Positions 34,905 to 45,690 of a DNA stretch of 64,000 nucleotides are shown here, in pieces; the first letter of the stretch is position 1; every line of letters begins with the position of its first letter. Origin of the DNA: Antedon mediterranea (taxonomy: Eukaryota; Echinodermata; Crinoidea; Comatulida; Antedonidae). The notes beneath the pieces are model-generated. The model worked only from the letters and a program-made list of their open reading frames with translations. It was not told where the DNA came from and made no database searches. Made by a program: the position numbers and the translations under genes. Where the stretch lies: positions 34,925,304-34,989,303 of the forward strand of contig NC_092671.1 of the NCBI RefSeq assembly GCF_964355755.1, in the 5' to 3' direction.

Positions 34905-35729
34905 CTTCAACCCTTAATAAACAAAAACAAATTGTAAAATATAAAACAATTACAAAAAATAAATAGAAAATAACTAAATAATATGTAAATAGAAAATAAC
35001 TAAACAATTTGTTTATAGAAAATAACTCAAATTGCACTCTTCGTTAATTAGTTGTTTTTTTTTCTAAATTTACTTAAATACGATTATTTACTTATTTATC
35101 TTCCACCCTTAATAAAGAAAAAATAATTTGTAAAATAGAAAATAACTAAAACATAAATGCATATTTGTCTATTTATCGTCGATCGTTATCGTCCTAGTGT
35201 AAATAGGCCTTTAAACATGGTTCATTCATTCATTCATTCATAATGGTATATTTATTAAAATTATCTTCACAGAAAAACTGAATTTTGACAATTTTTTACA
35301 TTAGTAAAAGGTACTTAAAATATTTAAAATGTTTTAAAAAAATAGCATAAAATAACATCAAAAATTGAGAACCACACAATAATGGTAATACACAGTAAAT
35401 AAAAGTGAGAACTAAAAAACATAAATTAAATACATCATTCAATAAGGGCAAACTTCATTTTACTATTATATTAAAAAACTGTTTTTAAAATTTAGTGTTA
35501 GTTGCAATTATAAAAAAATGAAACCACAAACACATTCGAGGCCCAAAAAGTGTTTCCTTAATGTCCACTAACCAGAAATCTATTGACCTCTTAATATGGG
35601 TTTGCGGCAGAAAAAACAAAAACAAATATACCAAAATGAACAAATTGACCTGGACTCAAGAAATTGAGAAGAATGGAAAATTTAGCAGCCAACGTTTTAT
35701 TAATGAAAACTATGTTGTTCCATTAATAC

Positions 35730-36310
35730 GGGTTGCAGCAACAATTTGTGTTGGCTGTAGTGTAAAGCATAAAGTGCCTCTCGTATTATTTCTGTAAGGT
35801 GTCCCTTAATAGGGGTTGCATCAACAATTTGTGTTGGCTGTAGTGTAAAGCATAAAGTGCCTCTCGTATTATTTCTGTAAGGTGTCCCTTAATAGGGGTT
35901 GCATCAACAATTTGGTGTTGGCTGTAGTGTAAAGCATAAAGTGCCTCTCGTATTATTTCTGTAAGGTGTCCCTTAATAGGGGTTGCATCAACAATTTGGT
36001 GTTGGCTGTAGTGTAAAGCATAAATTGCCTCTCGTATTTCTGTAAGGTGTCCCTTAATAGGGGTTGCATCAACAATTTGGTGTTGGCTGTAGTGTAAAGC
36101 ATAAATTGCCTCTCGTATTTCTGTAAGGTGTCCCTTAATAGGGGTTGCATCAACAATTTGGTGTTGGCTGTAGTGTAAAGCATAAATTGCCTCTCGTATT
36201 TCTGTAAGGTGTCCCATTAATAGGGGTTGCATCAACAATTTGGTGTTGGCTGTAGTGTAAAGCATAAACTGCCTCTCGTATTTCTGTAAGGTGTCCCTTA
36301 ATAGGGGTGT
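35730..36310. repeat. 81-84 bp minisatellite, about seven units
   Basis: Unit carries GGGGTTGCATCAACAATTTG, GTTGGCTGTAGTGTAAAGC and TCTGTAAGGTGTCCC. Spacings between successive GGGG marks are 83, 84, 81, 81, 82 and 81. The paralogous sites at 51368-51470 and 5940-6270 have a single unit. Because most units are 81 bases, a minus frame stays open through them (27-residue repeats), which I consider a by-product. It lies in the 5' intron of peptide gene B. Confidence 0.85.
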
Positions 36311-36501
36311 TCCAAAGAAGTTTCAACGATAGAAAACACAACTAAACGACAATATTTAGCCTATAATCCTTTTATCTTAGTAATAACTTGAGATGAGATA
36401 TCAAAAATCTATCGGGAAAAGCAATATCAAATGAAAATAACAGTCAGAAAGACCAAGCTGTCGAAAAACACTATCATATAAATATATAATATAAATATTA
36501 C

Positions 36502-36636
36502 CTTGAATATTGATGATTTTCTGCTTTGAAATAATACTTGCTTTCCGCCTTGTTAAGATGCTTAGAATTGATAGTATCTTGTATAGTATACCTTGTGGAT
36601 CTCTGGCTGATGTTTTCAGGGAAAGTTGCTTTTATA
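36502..36636 (-). promoter_or_regulatory. TATA box and non-coding exon 1 of peptide gene B
   Basis: TATAAAAG at 36629-36636 (minus), then exon 1 to the donor TTCAAG|GTAATA at 36502/36501. Conserved with copies A and C. Confidence 0.6.
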
Positions 36637-37270
36637 GACGAATGACTTTAGCCCGTTGTTGTTTTACCCATTATTTGCACACTGTAACCCAATACATGCT
36701 TTCCGTCTTGTCAAGTTGTTTATAATAAATAATACCATGTCAATGTGTATATATATCGGCTTAGTTTTAAAATCGTCAGGTGGTTGATGTTTTCTGGGAA
36801 AGTTACTTTGATACATGTCATTAACTCGCTGTTTTTTTTTTATCAGATTGAATATTTATAAGAAATGAAGTCGACGACCTCACCTAATACTTGCTTTCTG
36901 TATTATATATCAAAAATTGTTTATAATAATGTAATAATAATAATAATAATGATGTTTTCGCTGAAAGTTCTTTTCTACACGGATACCCGGATGTTCTACC
37001 GTTATTTGTTGAGTCGACGACCTCACCACGACCTAGTCCACATTATATAGCAAACTTAAGAAAAAACTAATTTCCAACATTTTTCCAGTTGAAAACTTCT
37101 GCAAACTGCAGAAAACTGGCTAGCAGAACTTAAGCCATGTCTGCACTTAGCACACTTTACCTTTCATTCACTTTAAATTCATGTCTGCAAAGTTTGCTAG
37201 TGCAGCTCACTTCTGCAAACTTGTTTTCTGCAATTTTTCAACTGATCTGCACTAGTAAAACTTGTTTTGA
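36637..37270 (-). promoter_or_regulatory. Decayed upstream promoter modules of peptide gene B
   Basis: Two further module copies near 36700-36830 and 36890-37000. TATA words are mutated (GATACATG and TTCTACAC). No coding frame beyond. Confidence 0.35.
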
Positions 37271-37272
37271 CT

Positions 37273-37443
37273 AAAGCTCTGTCTACACTGTCAAACTAGT
37301 TTGATTAAAAATAAGTGTGATGTGCCCACATAAGGTAGTATACTGATATGCCCAAATATGGTAGTTATATGACATCATCATGCCCATATATGGGCATATC
37401 ACATTATTTGTCATATAAAGTTTTATAATGTAAATAGGGCCTA
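37273..37443. repeat. Palindromic MITE, copy 5
   Basis: AAAGCTCTGTCTACACTGTC to TTTTATAATGTAAATAGGGC, with the GGGCATATCACA core. Matches 52462-52632. Confidence 0.55.
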
Positions 37444-38250
37444 AATCGGAGTTTGCTCAAGTTTGCAACAAATGTTTTTTGACAAACTAGTTTGCTGATG
37501 TGTGGTGAACACAGCCAATCAAATCACTTTTGTTGTAGGCATGTTAATCTGCAGATGGACAAGTCAGCCTCTAGTAAGAGAAGACAAGTAAAAGACAAGT
37601 TTTTCAAAGAAAGGTTTTCCAAAGCCAGTGCAGTCAAAGACAAACTTCGGCAGAAAACAGAAAACAAGTTCTCAGAAATCTACACTAGCACACTTTAGTT
37701 TACGGTGTATAAAGACTAGAAGAACTCTACTTATAGGCAGTTTATTCTCGTTTAAACCAAAATGGCTTCGATAGTGTTAACTCAAGTTTCACACAAAATA
37801 ATAATTCAATTTATTTTACATTTATATTTATTTTACCAAGAATACTTGTTTTTATTACATCCGTTGATAACCTGTATTATTATTACTTTAAAAAATCGTT
37901 TTTCTTCTTAATCCCCTTCCCCCACCCCCTACGCATATTGAAATAGGCCTATTAAACTTAGACGCGATAAACCTGCAACAATTACCGGTTGATTGTGTAG
38001 ATAAATTGCATCTAATATTTCCTAATTGGTAATTAGTCTACGTAGCATAAATATTATAAGATCAGGGAATAGTAAAATTACACTCTTCCTGGTTGGTGCT
38101 GCAATAAAATCGCTTGGAAATATTTTATTAAAATATATGAAATAATTAACACATGGTGGCATTGCATGGCAAAGAGTAGCTAGAGACAGAAGTAATGGTC
38201 AATTGGTGAAGAGGCCTTCGTCCTGCAGTGGAAAGAAATAGGTTAAGAAG
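37443..38250. other. Intergenic stretch, no gene seen
   Basis: Nearly identical to 52632-53440. A small plus frame (37492-37698) is kept in both because of recent duplication, which is not evidence of coding. No recognised domain. Confidence 0.4.
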
Positions 38251-38730
38251 AAGAAGAAAAAGAATAATTAATATCAATGAAACGTATCTAAGAAAAATAT
38301 GCACAGGGTTGAGCGGGACCTGCATCATCGTCGTAGTCTTGCCTTCGTGTTCCTATCAGTAGAAAGGCTGTGTAATAATTATTTCAATCACATCAAACAG
38401 CGATATTGATAATTGAATGGTTAATTATTTTGACTTCTGAAAGTATCGCTTAAATTCAGTTCAGAAATAATAAGAAAAAGTATATACTTTCTTTTAATTT
38501 TTCCTCTTTTTTATATTGGCAAACTACCAATATGGTAGTATAAGTGGAATCATTCACTGTCCTCCTTAAAGGAGGAAGCCGGTTCACAACATATACACAA
38601 GATGCTTTACATAAACAAGTCTTTGAGGGTGAAATAAATACATTTTCATACATGTCCTTAACATTATCGCATAATTATTAACACGATTTAAATAACGTAT
38701 GATGTCCTATAACATATTAATATTAAAACA
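38250..38730 (-). pseudogene. Broken peptide-gene paralogue in cassette B
   Basis: An acceptor CTGATAG and part of the acidic exon (DDAGPAQP in one frame) are visible at about 38310-38360. The leader exon is almost gone: a stretch of about 330 bases present at 53900-54235 is deleted here, leaving only the ACGTTATT start region near 38690. Confidence 0.4.
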
Positions 38731-40090
38731 ATTATATTGCTATCTTTAGATAGTATTTGAAGATGCTTCCTCCTCGTATAGGCATACACACAAGTATTTC
38801 CACCCAATCACAAGTAACAGTTTAAATGACCCATCGATTGTACGTTACTACTTGTATTTGGTTTTTTCCATCACACTCCAGGGGTATGACATTTTGATTT
38901 CTAACCTCAATTTTTTTTAAACATCGATTAGTTTTGTAATCATTATTAATGAATAATTCATTGAAATTATATACAATATTTTCAATAAATAATTTAAAGT
39001 TTTCCTGGTGGTTTTTAATGCGGCCTAGACACTTTAGGGTACGTGTACCGACACCTTGACATTGGCCTAGACACTTTAGGAGACGTGTACCGACACTGAC
39101 AATGGCCTAGACACTTAAGAGGTATCGAACCTTTGCCTTGCCTTTAAGGCGTCATCTAAACAATTCGCCCTGGCCTTTGATTACCCTTAGATTACCTAAT
39201 AAACAAATCCTCAATTCTATGATGACATTAGTTTTTTACTTATTCAGAGTTTGCGAAGTCCCAATTAATCTTATATGTTCCATACCATGTACAGTTTATT
39301 GACTTAGTGAATAGAGAGAATACATCTTGCTAAATCTCTGAGCTATGAATCTCTGATAACTAGGTCCACTCCATAGACGTGACGGTGTTAATTTTAAAAA
39401 TTATTTAAAAATTCCTTTTTTTTTTTTGGTTGATCTCGCCAACAATATACACGACTTGAAGTGCTTGGTAGTTTGTGTGTCATCAAACAAAATCCAACCT
39501 CAATTAATCATGGCTAGTAAGAATTGATGTATAGCACACACGACGAGATCAATAATATTTACAAAAGCCTTGCTTACGCGTGCGCATTAGCTTTTTTCTT
39601 TTAGCGATGTCGCGCCATGACGGCGCTATAACATTTTATCTCCGCATTTTCATTCCCAACTAGAGAGGGCGCATTCTGATTTCTATGCTTTTGTTACTTG
39701 AAATAGAGAAAGAGCACAAAAGTCGGAAATACATACGAAAATCTAATTCTAAAAGTAACTGCTGGTTAGACAAATGGGTCGTACCTATCCCAGAATATTA
39801 GTTTTGCTCCTCCAATAGGGCTTCTTACTGAAGATCGATATCAATATTTAGCGTCCTTGATACCGCAGAAACGCACTAGCGCGCTCGCGTTGTCAAAACA
39901 GATTTTTTTTTTCTATACTAAAGCAGAAATGAGATAAGACGAACTTGTTCATCTTAAAGCAGGGTGCTGTTCGTCTTAATATTTAATACAAAAATAAGCA
40001 AATCTTTTTTCTTAAATATATAATAAATTGGAATTAAGCAAAATTAAGGATTTAAGGCAAAGTTAAGACGATTTTTTCCTAAGCAAAACC
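38730..40090. other. Intergenic stretch, no gene seen
   Basis: Nearly identical to 54570-55890. It contains two to three short imperfect repeats of GGCCTAGACACTTTAGG...CGTGTACCGACAC near 39020-39120. No supported gene. Confidence 0.4.
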
Positions 40091-40520
40091 GGCCCCTGGT
40101 AAGAATTTATATAAGAAAACATGATTAAGATACATAATTGCAATGCTTTGGAAAAAATGTTATTTATTAAATCTGTCGATAGTGGCGTGACCAGGGAAGT
40201 GTGAAACCTCTTCCCTGGCGTGACTAAAGGCGTGGTAAAACCCCAGCCTTGTATGCAGCTATAATTGACGTAGGTGACATTTCTAGAAAACTCATCCATC
40301 CTGATATGCAGTTGATAGTACATTCAGATAATACGGCTTATTCTTGAGTCTATTTACATTGTATGTGATCACACACATTATTTTAATTATAGATTTATCA
40401 TATCTCTTTACTGTGACATAGAATGACTCTCTATCCTACGTGAACTAGACATTTGAAAATGTAACTCAACATAGTTTTTGAGATCCTCCGTTTTTTCACC
40501 ATGTTAGGTCAGCTCTCATA
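40090..40520 (-). other. 3' flank of Ig receptor 40521-41906
   Basis: Contains the block conserved downstream of every Ig copy, with a 9-bp inverted repeat CCAGGGAAG...CTTCCCTGG at about 40191-40220 and the TYVNYSCIQGWGFTTP translation. May be 3' UTR or an unrecognised exon. Confidence 0.4.
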
Positions 40521-41906
40521 TTAAACTTCATCATTTTTAATGTCTTCTGCGTTGACATCATTTTGATTTAGCACTGAAGAATAATAATTAGCATTATCAC
40601 AAGAAATTCCACCTTCGTCTACGTTAGATGTTATTCTTATTCTCTTATTAACTACCGAGTCTAATTTATTGTCATTATCCTGTGTTTCTGATTTGATAAA
40701 TTTATTGCTGAACACGATTCGGCGTAATGTTTGCCGATTAATAATAACTATTAACAATATAACAGTTACAGCAACGACGGCCCTTCCTATAACCACTCCC
40801 ACTATTACTAGTTCAGATGTTTTGTTATCAAGTTTAGATATAGGCCCATCAATACTACTATTAAAGTACTGATCATCGTTAAGAAGTGTCGTTGGTAGAT
40901 TAACATGGATCTTTCGTGTTATGGTCAAAGTAGTGGATGAATTCCAAACCATTCCATCTTCTCTTACAAAACATGTAATGATAAATAGTTGATTTTCAAG
41001 CAAAGTGTTATTAATCTTAATGTTTGTGATATTCAAAATTGACATCGTGACATTAAAGATGTCTCCAGGAACATATGGTGAGATATGCCATTTATACTGG
41101 AGATTGTTTGTCTTAAAGTTTCTTGCAGAACACTGGAAATGAACAGCATCTGTCTCTTGCACTGATAGTAATTTAGGTTTAATTTCCACATCAGGTAATA
41201 ATACATGAAGTCTGATTGTACAGTTTCTTGTCTCTTTCAAAGCTTCACTGTCAAGATAGCATGCTAATTCAGTGTCATTTTTTTCAATCACAATTTCATA
41301 TGATTTTACCCCTTTGTAATCAATGACATCACGTACAATATTCCCAGCAACACTGACACCATTTTCTGTGATATTAAGATTTGGTGATGTACTTCCATGA
41401 CCTTCTGAATAGCAATAGAATATGATTGACTCACCAATGTAAAAGTTCTCGGACAAAATCCGTGTATTATTTCTTGTTAATAAACACCGAGGAGAGGTTA
41501 CAGATGGTGGCTGGTGTACTGTTAGTGTAGCAGTAGCAGGAGTTGGCTGGAAAGAAAATGCACTGTTTTTATTATAACCATACCGGCACTCGTATAATCC
41601 AGCATCAGAAGGCTGTACGTTTGTAATTGTTAAACGGTAAAATGAATTGCCAATCGAAACTGAGTATTTGCTTTTAGATACATATTGACACAACCGGTCA
41701 CCTCGGGTAAGATACCGATTTTCGTTTTTCCAAAGCAATGTATAATAATACGCATTATAAGTTGCTTTACAGTTGAAGACAACATTTGAGCCGATTCGTA
41801 CTTGAACGTCTTCTGGACCAGAAATTAAAGTCTGTTGGCTGTTGACAGTAGAAATTAAAATAATTATTATGTAAGCATATACTCCAAATAGTCTTACAAA
41901 CTCCAT
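40521..41906 (-). CDS. Intronless Ig-domain membrane receptor with charged membrane span
   Basis: 461 residues from ATG 41906. Leader 1-23. V-like Ig domain 1 with Cys46, Trp59 and DAGLYEC ending at Cys107. Ig domain 2 about 135-232 (GESIIFYC, ELACYLD). Ig domain 3 about 238-345 (DAVHFQCSA, YKWHIS, FIITCFV). Single membrane span about 366-389 with Arg375 inside it. Cytoplasmic tail of about 72 residues. Many N-glycosylation sites (NITN, NNTLL, NSST). The tail tyrosine sits in NYYSSV, where the paralogues have VYY or IYY, so the ITIM consensus is lost. The tail is shorter than that of 43343-44767 and lacks its LNYAEL end. Single-exon coding of three Ig domains is unusual. The combination looks like an activating-type partner (inference). 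Confidence 0.9.
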   Translation of the reverse strand: MEFVRLFGVYAYIIIILISTVNSQQTLISGPEDVQVRIGSNVVFNCKATYNAYYYTLLWKNENRYLTRGDRLCQYVSKSKYSVSIGNSFYRLTITNVQPSDAGLYECRYGYNKNSAFSFQPTPATATLTVHQPPSVTSPRCLLTRNNTRILSENFYIGESIIFYCYSEGHGSTSPNLNITENGVSVAGNIVRDVIDYKGVKSYEIVIEKNDTELACYLDSEALKETRNCTIRLHVLLPDVEIKPKLLSVQETDAVHFQCSARNFKTNNLQYKWHISPYVPGDIFNVTMSILNITNIKINNTLLENQLFIITCFVREDGMVWNSSTTLTITRKIHVNLPTTLLNDDQYFNSSIDGPISKLDNKTSELVIVGVVIGRAVVAVTVILLIVIINRQTLRRIVFSNKFIKSETQDNDNKLDSVVNKRIRITSNVDEGGISCDNANYYSSVLNQNDVNAEDIKNDEV

Positions 41907-43340
41907 TGTAGATTGAACAAAAATAAATGATATTGCGTTTCAGTTTCTGCTCAGATTCACACCGTGAACTGTACGTTTTACAATGTAATTTAAATTTGAC
42001 ATTATTTCCTTATCTCTAACACTTCCAACCAAAATGGAGGAAAAGAGGTTTTTTCTAGAACGTACCATTCAACATGATGTGATGTGTATGACTACTCGAT
42101 ACCGCGTATTTTAGGATGATAACGGAGTGATCAGTTAAACAATAAAGAAATACGTTATGTCGGCCCTTTCATACGAGTGTTTTTATTCTGCATTTAACAA
42201 ATCTAAAATAGTTTTAATTTCATATAAAATTCAAGGTGTGTAAGTATTCAAAGGGGTAATAATCACTTGCATTTAAATACTTTTAGATGACTAAAATATC
42301 CTCATATATTTGAGTGACACTGTTCAAATAAGATTTTCTGTTGGAAGATATTACAATGCTCTACTATTTTATTACAACTTATTAATGTATTGTGTACAGC
42401 AAAATCCTGAATATACAATAATTGATAATATAAAATACTGATACACCAAAAATATATGATAATAATATAAGCAATTAGCAAAATTTAGAGAAGGAAACAT
42501 GGTATCAATTATATTTCATATTTCCCATGTTTTTTGTTAAATTATCGACCTTTATTTATTTGTTAATAACAGTAACTGACAGAGAAGAAATAAATATCCA
42601 GTATTATGCAATTCCCGGTAAAATCAGGGAAACATATTTCAGTTTGTATGTCAATACGCCATACGGGTACTACATGACCTATCATTTTCTTATAGCGTCT
42701 ATATGCTAATTTATTATTTTATTCACTATTAACCACAACTTATATTTTTTTGAACTCTATAGTTCACTATGTCGGTCGGTCGGTCTGTCGGTCTGTCGGT
42801 CCGGTATCACTATGCATTTTATCACGCGACTTATGGCTGTTGGCCTTGTTAAAGTTCATAATAAATAGGAATGAGACGGTAGTGGTCAATCAAAGCACTT
42901 TTTTTTAAATTAAAGAAGAAGATATATAAAATACCGAATATACTATATAAAAGTATATAAAAGAGCATTGTTTAGGTTTCGCTACACTAGGTTTTAATTC
43001 TGGTTCTGTTTGTACATAAAAGATTCCATTGCTTACAACATACTTGAATATTTGAATAATATTTTATGTGCGTTTTAGTTGAACTGTAGCCCACATATAA
43101 GGACATTACTTGATTCAATTTGTTTCTCAATCTTTGTATGATATCACTGGTTGTGGTATATAAGGCAACATAACGTTGGTCAAATTTACAGGGTGACCCA
43201 GTGATCAAAAGGCAGTGGATAACATGAAAATTTATAAATTTAGTTATAGGACCTACATGAACAGATTTATACGACGTTGTATAAGATGTTACTATAGGCT
43301 TTATCAGTTTTGCTCTGTGTCTATTATGTCAAACGAAGTG
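41907..43340 (-). other. Region between the two intact Ig receptors
   Basis: Next to ATG 41906 lies an upstream region with half of the GATAC palindrome (TACTCGATACCGCG near 42093). From about 42340 it becomes 3' flank of the next receptor, similar to 45180-45380 and 45690-45860. A GTCGG repeat fragment is at about 42755-42850. No coding frame is supported. Confidence 0.45.
42755..42850. repeat. GTCGG repeat element fragment
   Basis: TAGTTCACTATGTCGGTCGG through GGTATCACTATGCATTTTAT matches 9585-9690. Confidence 0.5.
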
Positions 43341-43342
43341 GA

Positions 43343-44767
43343 TTATCTAAGATCCAGCTCAGCATAGTTTAGTCCCTCTGCATTTAGCATGTCCTCAACA
43401 TCTCGTGTAAATGTTCTGTTTTCATATAGAACTTCATCATTGCTCTGTGTATTGTTAATAATATCACATTTATTGACATCATTTTGATTCGGTACTGATG
43501 AATAATAAACAGCATCACAAGGATCTTTAACATCATCTACGTTAGTTGTCATTCTATGTCTCATTTCCACAACAACTGCATATAATTGTTTGTCATTAAC
43601 TTCTGTTTCTGAGTTTATAGTTTTATTTCCGAGTCTGCGTAATTTTTGACGATTAAGACAAATAATTATTAACAATATCATAGCTATTCCAACAGAGACT
43701 GTCCCTGTAATCACTGTAACTATGTATGATTCTGAATCTCTGTTGTTAAGAAGTAGTGTCGGTAGAATAATTTGGATCTCTTGTGTTATGTTCAACGTAG
43801 TAGATGAATTCCAAACCATTCCATCTTCTCTTACAAAGCATGTAATGATAAATAGTTGATGTACAAGTAAAGTATTATTTAGCATAAGGTTAGTGATGTT
43901 CAAAATTGACGTTGTGGAATTAAAAATGTCACTAGGAACATATGGTGAGACCTGCCATTCATACTGGAGATCGTTTGTCTTAAAATTTGTCACAAAACAC
44001 TGGAAATGAACAGCATCTGTCTCTTGCACTGATAGTAATTTAGGTTTAATTTCCACATCAGGTAATAATACATTTAGTCTGAATGTACAGTTTCTTGTCT
44101 CTTTCAAAGCTTCACTGTCAAGATAGCATGTTAATTCAATGTCGTTTCTTATAATTGTAATTTCATCAGATTTTACCCATTTGTAATTAAATTCATCGTA
44201 TTCAATATTCTCAGCAACATTGACATCAGATTCCGTGATAGTAAGATTTGGAGATGTACTTCCATGATCTTTTGAATCGCAATAAAATCTGATTGACTCA
44301 CCAATGTATAATGGTGTATAAGGATTAATCCACTTATTGCTATATAAATAACAATGAGGAGAGGTTTCAGATGGTTGCTGATATACTGTTAGTGTGGCAG
44401 TAGCAGGTTTTGGCCAGAAAGAGTATGCATTGCCATTATAAACATACCCGCATTCGTATAATCCAGCATCAGAAAGCTGTACGTTTGAAATCGTTAAACG
44501 GTAAGATGTATTGTAAGTGGAAACAGAGTATTTGCTTGCAGATATAGATTGAAACAACCAGGCACATTGGGTAAGAAACCAAGTTTCGTTTTTCCAAAAC
44601 AAGGTATAATAATTCGCATTAAAAGTTGCTTCGCAGTTGAAGACAACATCTGAGCCGATTCTTACTTGAGCGTCTTCTGGACCAGAAATTAAAGTCTGGA
44701 TGTTCACAGTAGAAATTAAAATAATTATTATGTAAGCATATACTCTAAATAATCTGACCAACTTCAT
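43343..44767 (-). CDS. Intronless Ig-domain receptor with two ITIM motifs
   Basis: 474 residues from ATG 44767. Leader 1-23, Ig domain 1 (Cys45, Trp58, DAGLYEC), Ig domain 2 (GESIRFYC, ELTCYLD), Ig domain 3 (DAVHFQC, YEWQVS, FIITCFV), membrane span about 348-371 without charged residues (YIVTVITGTVSVGIAMILL), and a tail of about 103 residues. The tail has VYYSSV (Tyr422) and LNYAEL (Tyr468, bases 43355-43372). Both fit the ITIM consensus [VIL]xYxx[VIL] that recruits SH2 phosphatases in vertebrate inhibitory receptors. YENR (Tyr448) fits a Grb2-type YxN site. The natural reading is an inhibitory surface receptor. That is family knowledge plus inference. Confidence 0.92.
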   Translation of the reverse strand: MKLVRLFRVYAYIIIILISTVNIQTLISGPEDAQVRIGSDVVFNCEATFNANYYTLFWKNETWFLTQCAWLFQSISASKYSVSTYNTSYRLTISNVQLSDAGLYECGYVYNGNAYSFWPKPATATLTVYQQPSETSPHCYLYSNKWINPYTPLYIGESIRFYCDSKDHGSTSPNLTITESDVNVAENIEYDEFNYKWVKSDEITIIRNDIELTCYLDSEALKETRNCTFRLNVLLPDVEIKPKLLSVQETDAVHFQCFVTNFKTNDLQYEWQVSPYVPSDIFNSTTSILNITNLMLNNTLLVHQLFIITCFVREDGMVWNSSTTLNITQEIQIILPTLLLNNRDSESYIVTVITGTVSVGIAMILLIIICLNRQKLRRLGNKTINSETEVNDKQLYAVVVEMRHRMTTNVDDVKDPCDAVYYSSVPNQNDVNKCDIINNTQSNDEVLYENRTFTRDVEDMLNAEGLNYAELDLR

Positions 44768-45690
44768 TGTAGTTCGAACAAATATAAATGACTGCGTTTC
44801 AGTTTCTACTCAGCTTGACTGTGACCTACTGTATGAGTTTAAGAATTTAAAATAAAATTATTTCCTGATATCCAACGCTTTTAGCAGCAAAAATAGAGGA
44901 AATGGGGAATTTCCTAAAACATACCATTCAATACAAACATCATTCTTTCAGGATGGGTATGACTACTCGATACGGTCACTGGTATCGAGTATTTTATTTT
45001 TCAGTTGAACAATAGGCCTAAGGAAATTTGTTTGTTATGCAGCATTTAAGAAATCAAAAATAGTTAATTGTATGATATCAAAATTAAGATGTGTCAGTAT
45101 TCAATTGGACAAAAACTACTTGCATGATTATAGCCTTATATTTCTAAAAAAAACTTCAGATGTAATATAATCCAATACCTTTTTTATTGCGACTGATTAA
45201 TTTTACAGTTTACAGCAATTAATTCTGAATATACAAACATAATTATTATTAAAATATCGATACAATACAATTAATTATAACATAAGCAATTAGCAGAAAC
45301 AGAAGGAAAGATGGTAACAATTATATTTCACATTACCATGTTTTTGTTAAAATATTTGACCTCTTTTATCTGTGAATAACAGTAACTGAAATAAATATCC
45401 AGCATTATGCAATTCGTTGTAAATTCAGGTAAACATTATTATTACAGTTTGTATATCAATCCGCCATTTGGTTACATGACCTAATACTTTAATAGTCTAT
45501 AGGCCTATACTAATTATTATTAATTAACTTAAATTCATAACAAATGATAAGTTTAGTAGTGGTCAATCAAAGCACAAATTTCCTGGTAATTTATAATTTG
45601 AATTGTTAGTATACAATTCAAGAAAAATTTGCGATAGACTAGGACTATGTTTTATACATTTATTATACTAAGGCTTCACGTTATTAAATA
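44768..45690 (-). promoter_or_regulatory. Upstream region of the ITIM receptor
   Basis: A perfect palindrome CTCGATAC-N7-GGTATCGAG stands about 200 bases before the ATG (about 44966-44990). From 45180 the sequence resembles Ig-gene 3' flank again. No coding frame. Confidence 0.45.

Noticed and set aside
35786-36265. 159-codon minus frame made of 27-residue repeats
   Set aside because: It is a minisatellite whose unit happens to be 81 bases. The paralogous loci have a single unit and no such frame, and there is no start context or splice evidence.
37492-37698. Plus-strand frame repeated at 52681-52887 with near-identical protein
   Set aside because: Both lie in a very recent DNA duplication, so similarity says nothing about coding. 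No counterpart with a kept frame is seen in cassette A.
40669-40872. Plus-strand frame identical to 56468-56671
   Set aside because: It is the antisense shadow of the Ig receptor membrane-span and tail coding sequence.
42527-42709. Plus frame next to the Ig genes
   Set aside because: It lies in repeated Ig 3' flank. The related flanks at 45360-45480 do not keep the frame.
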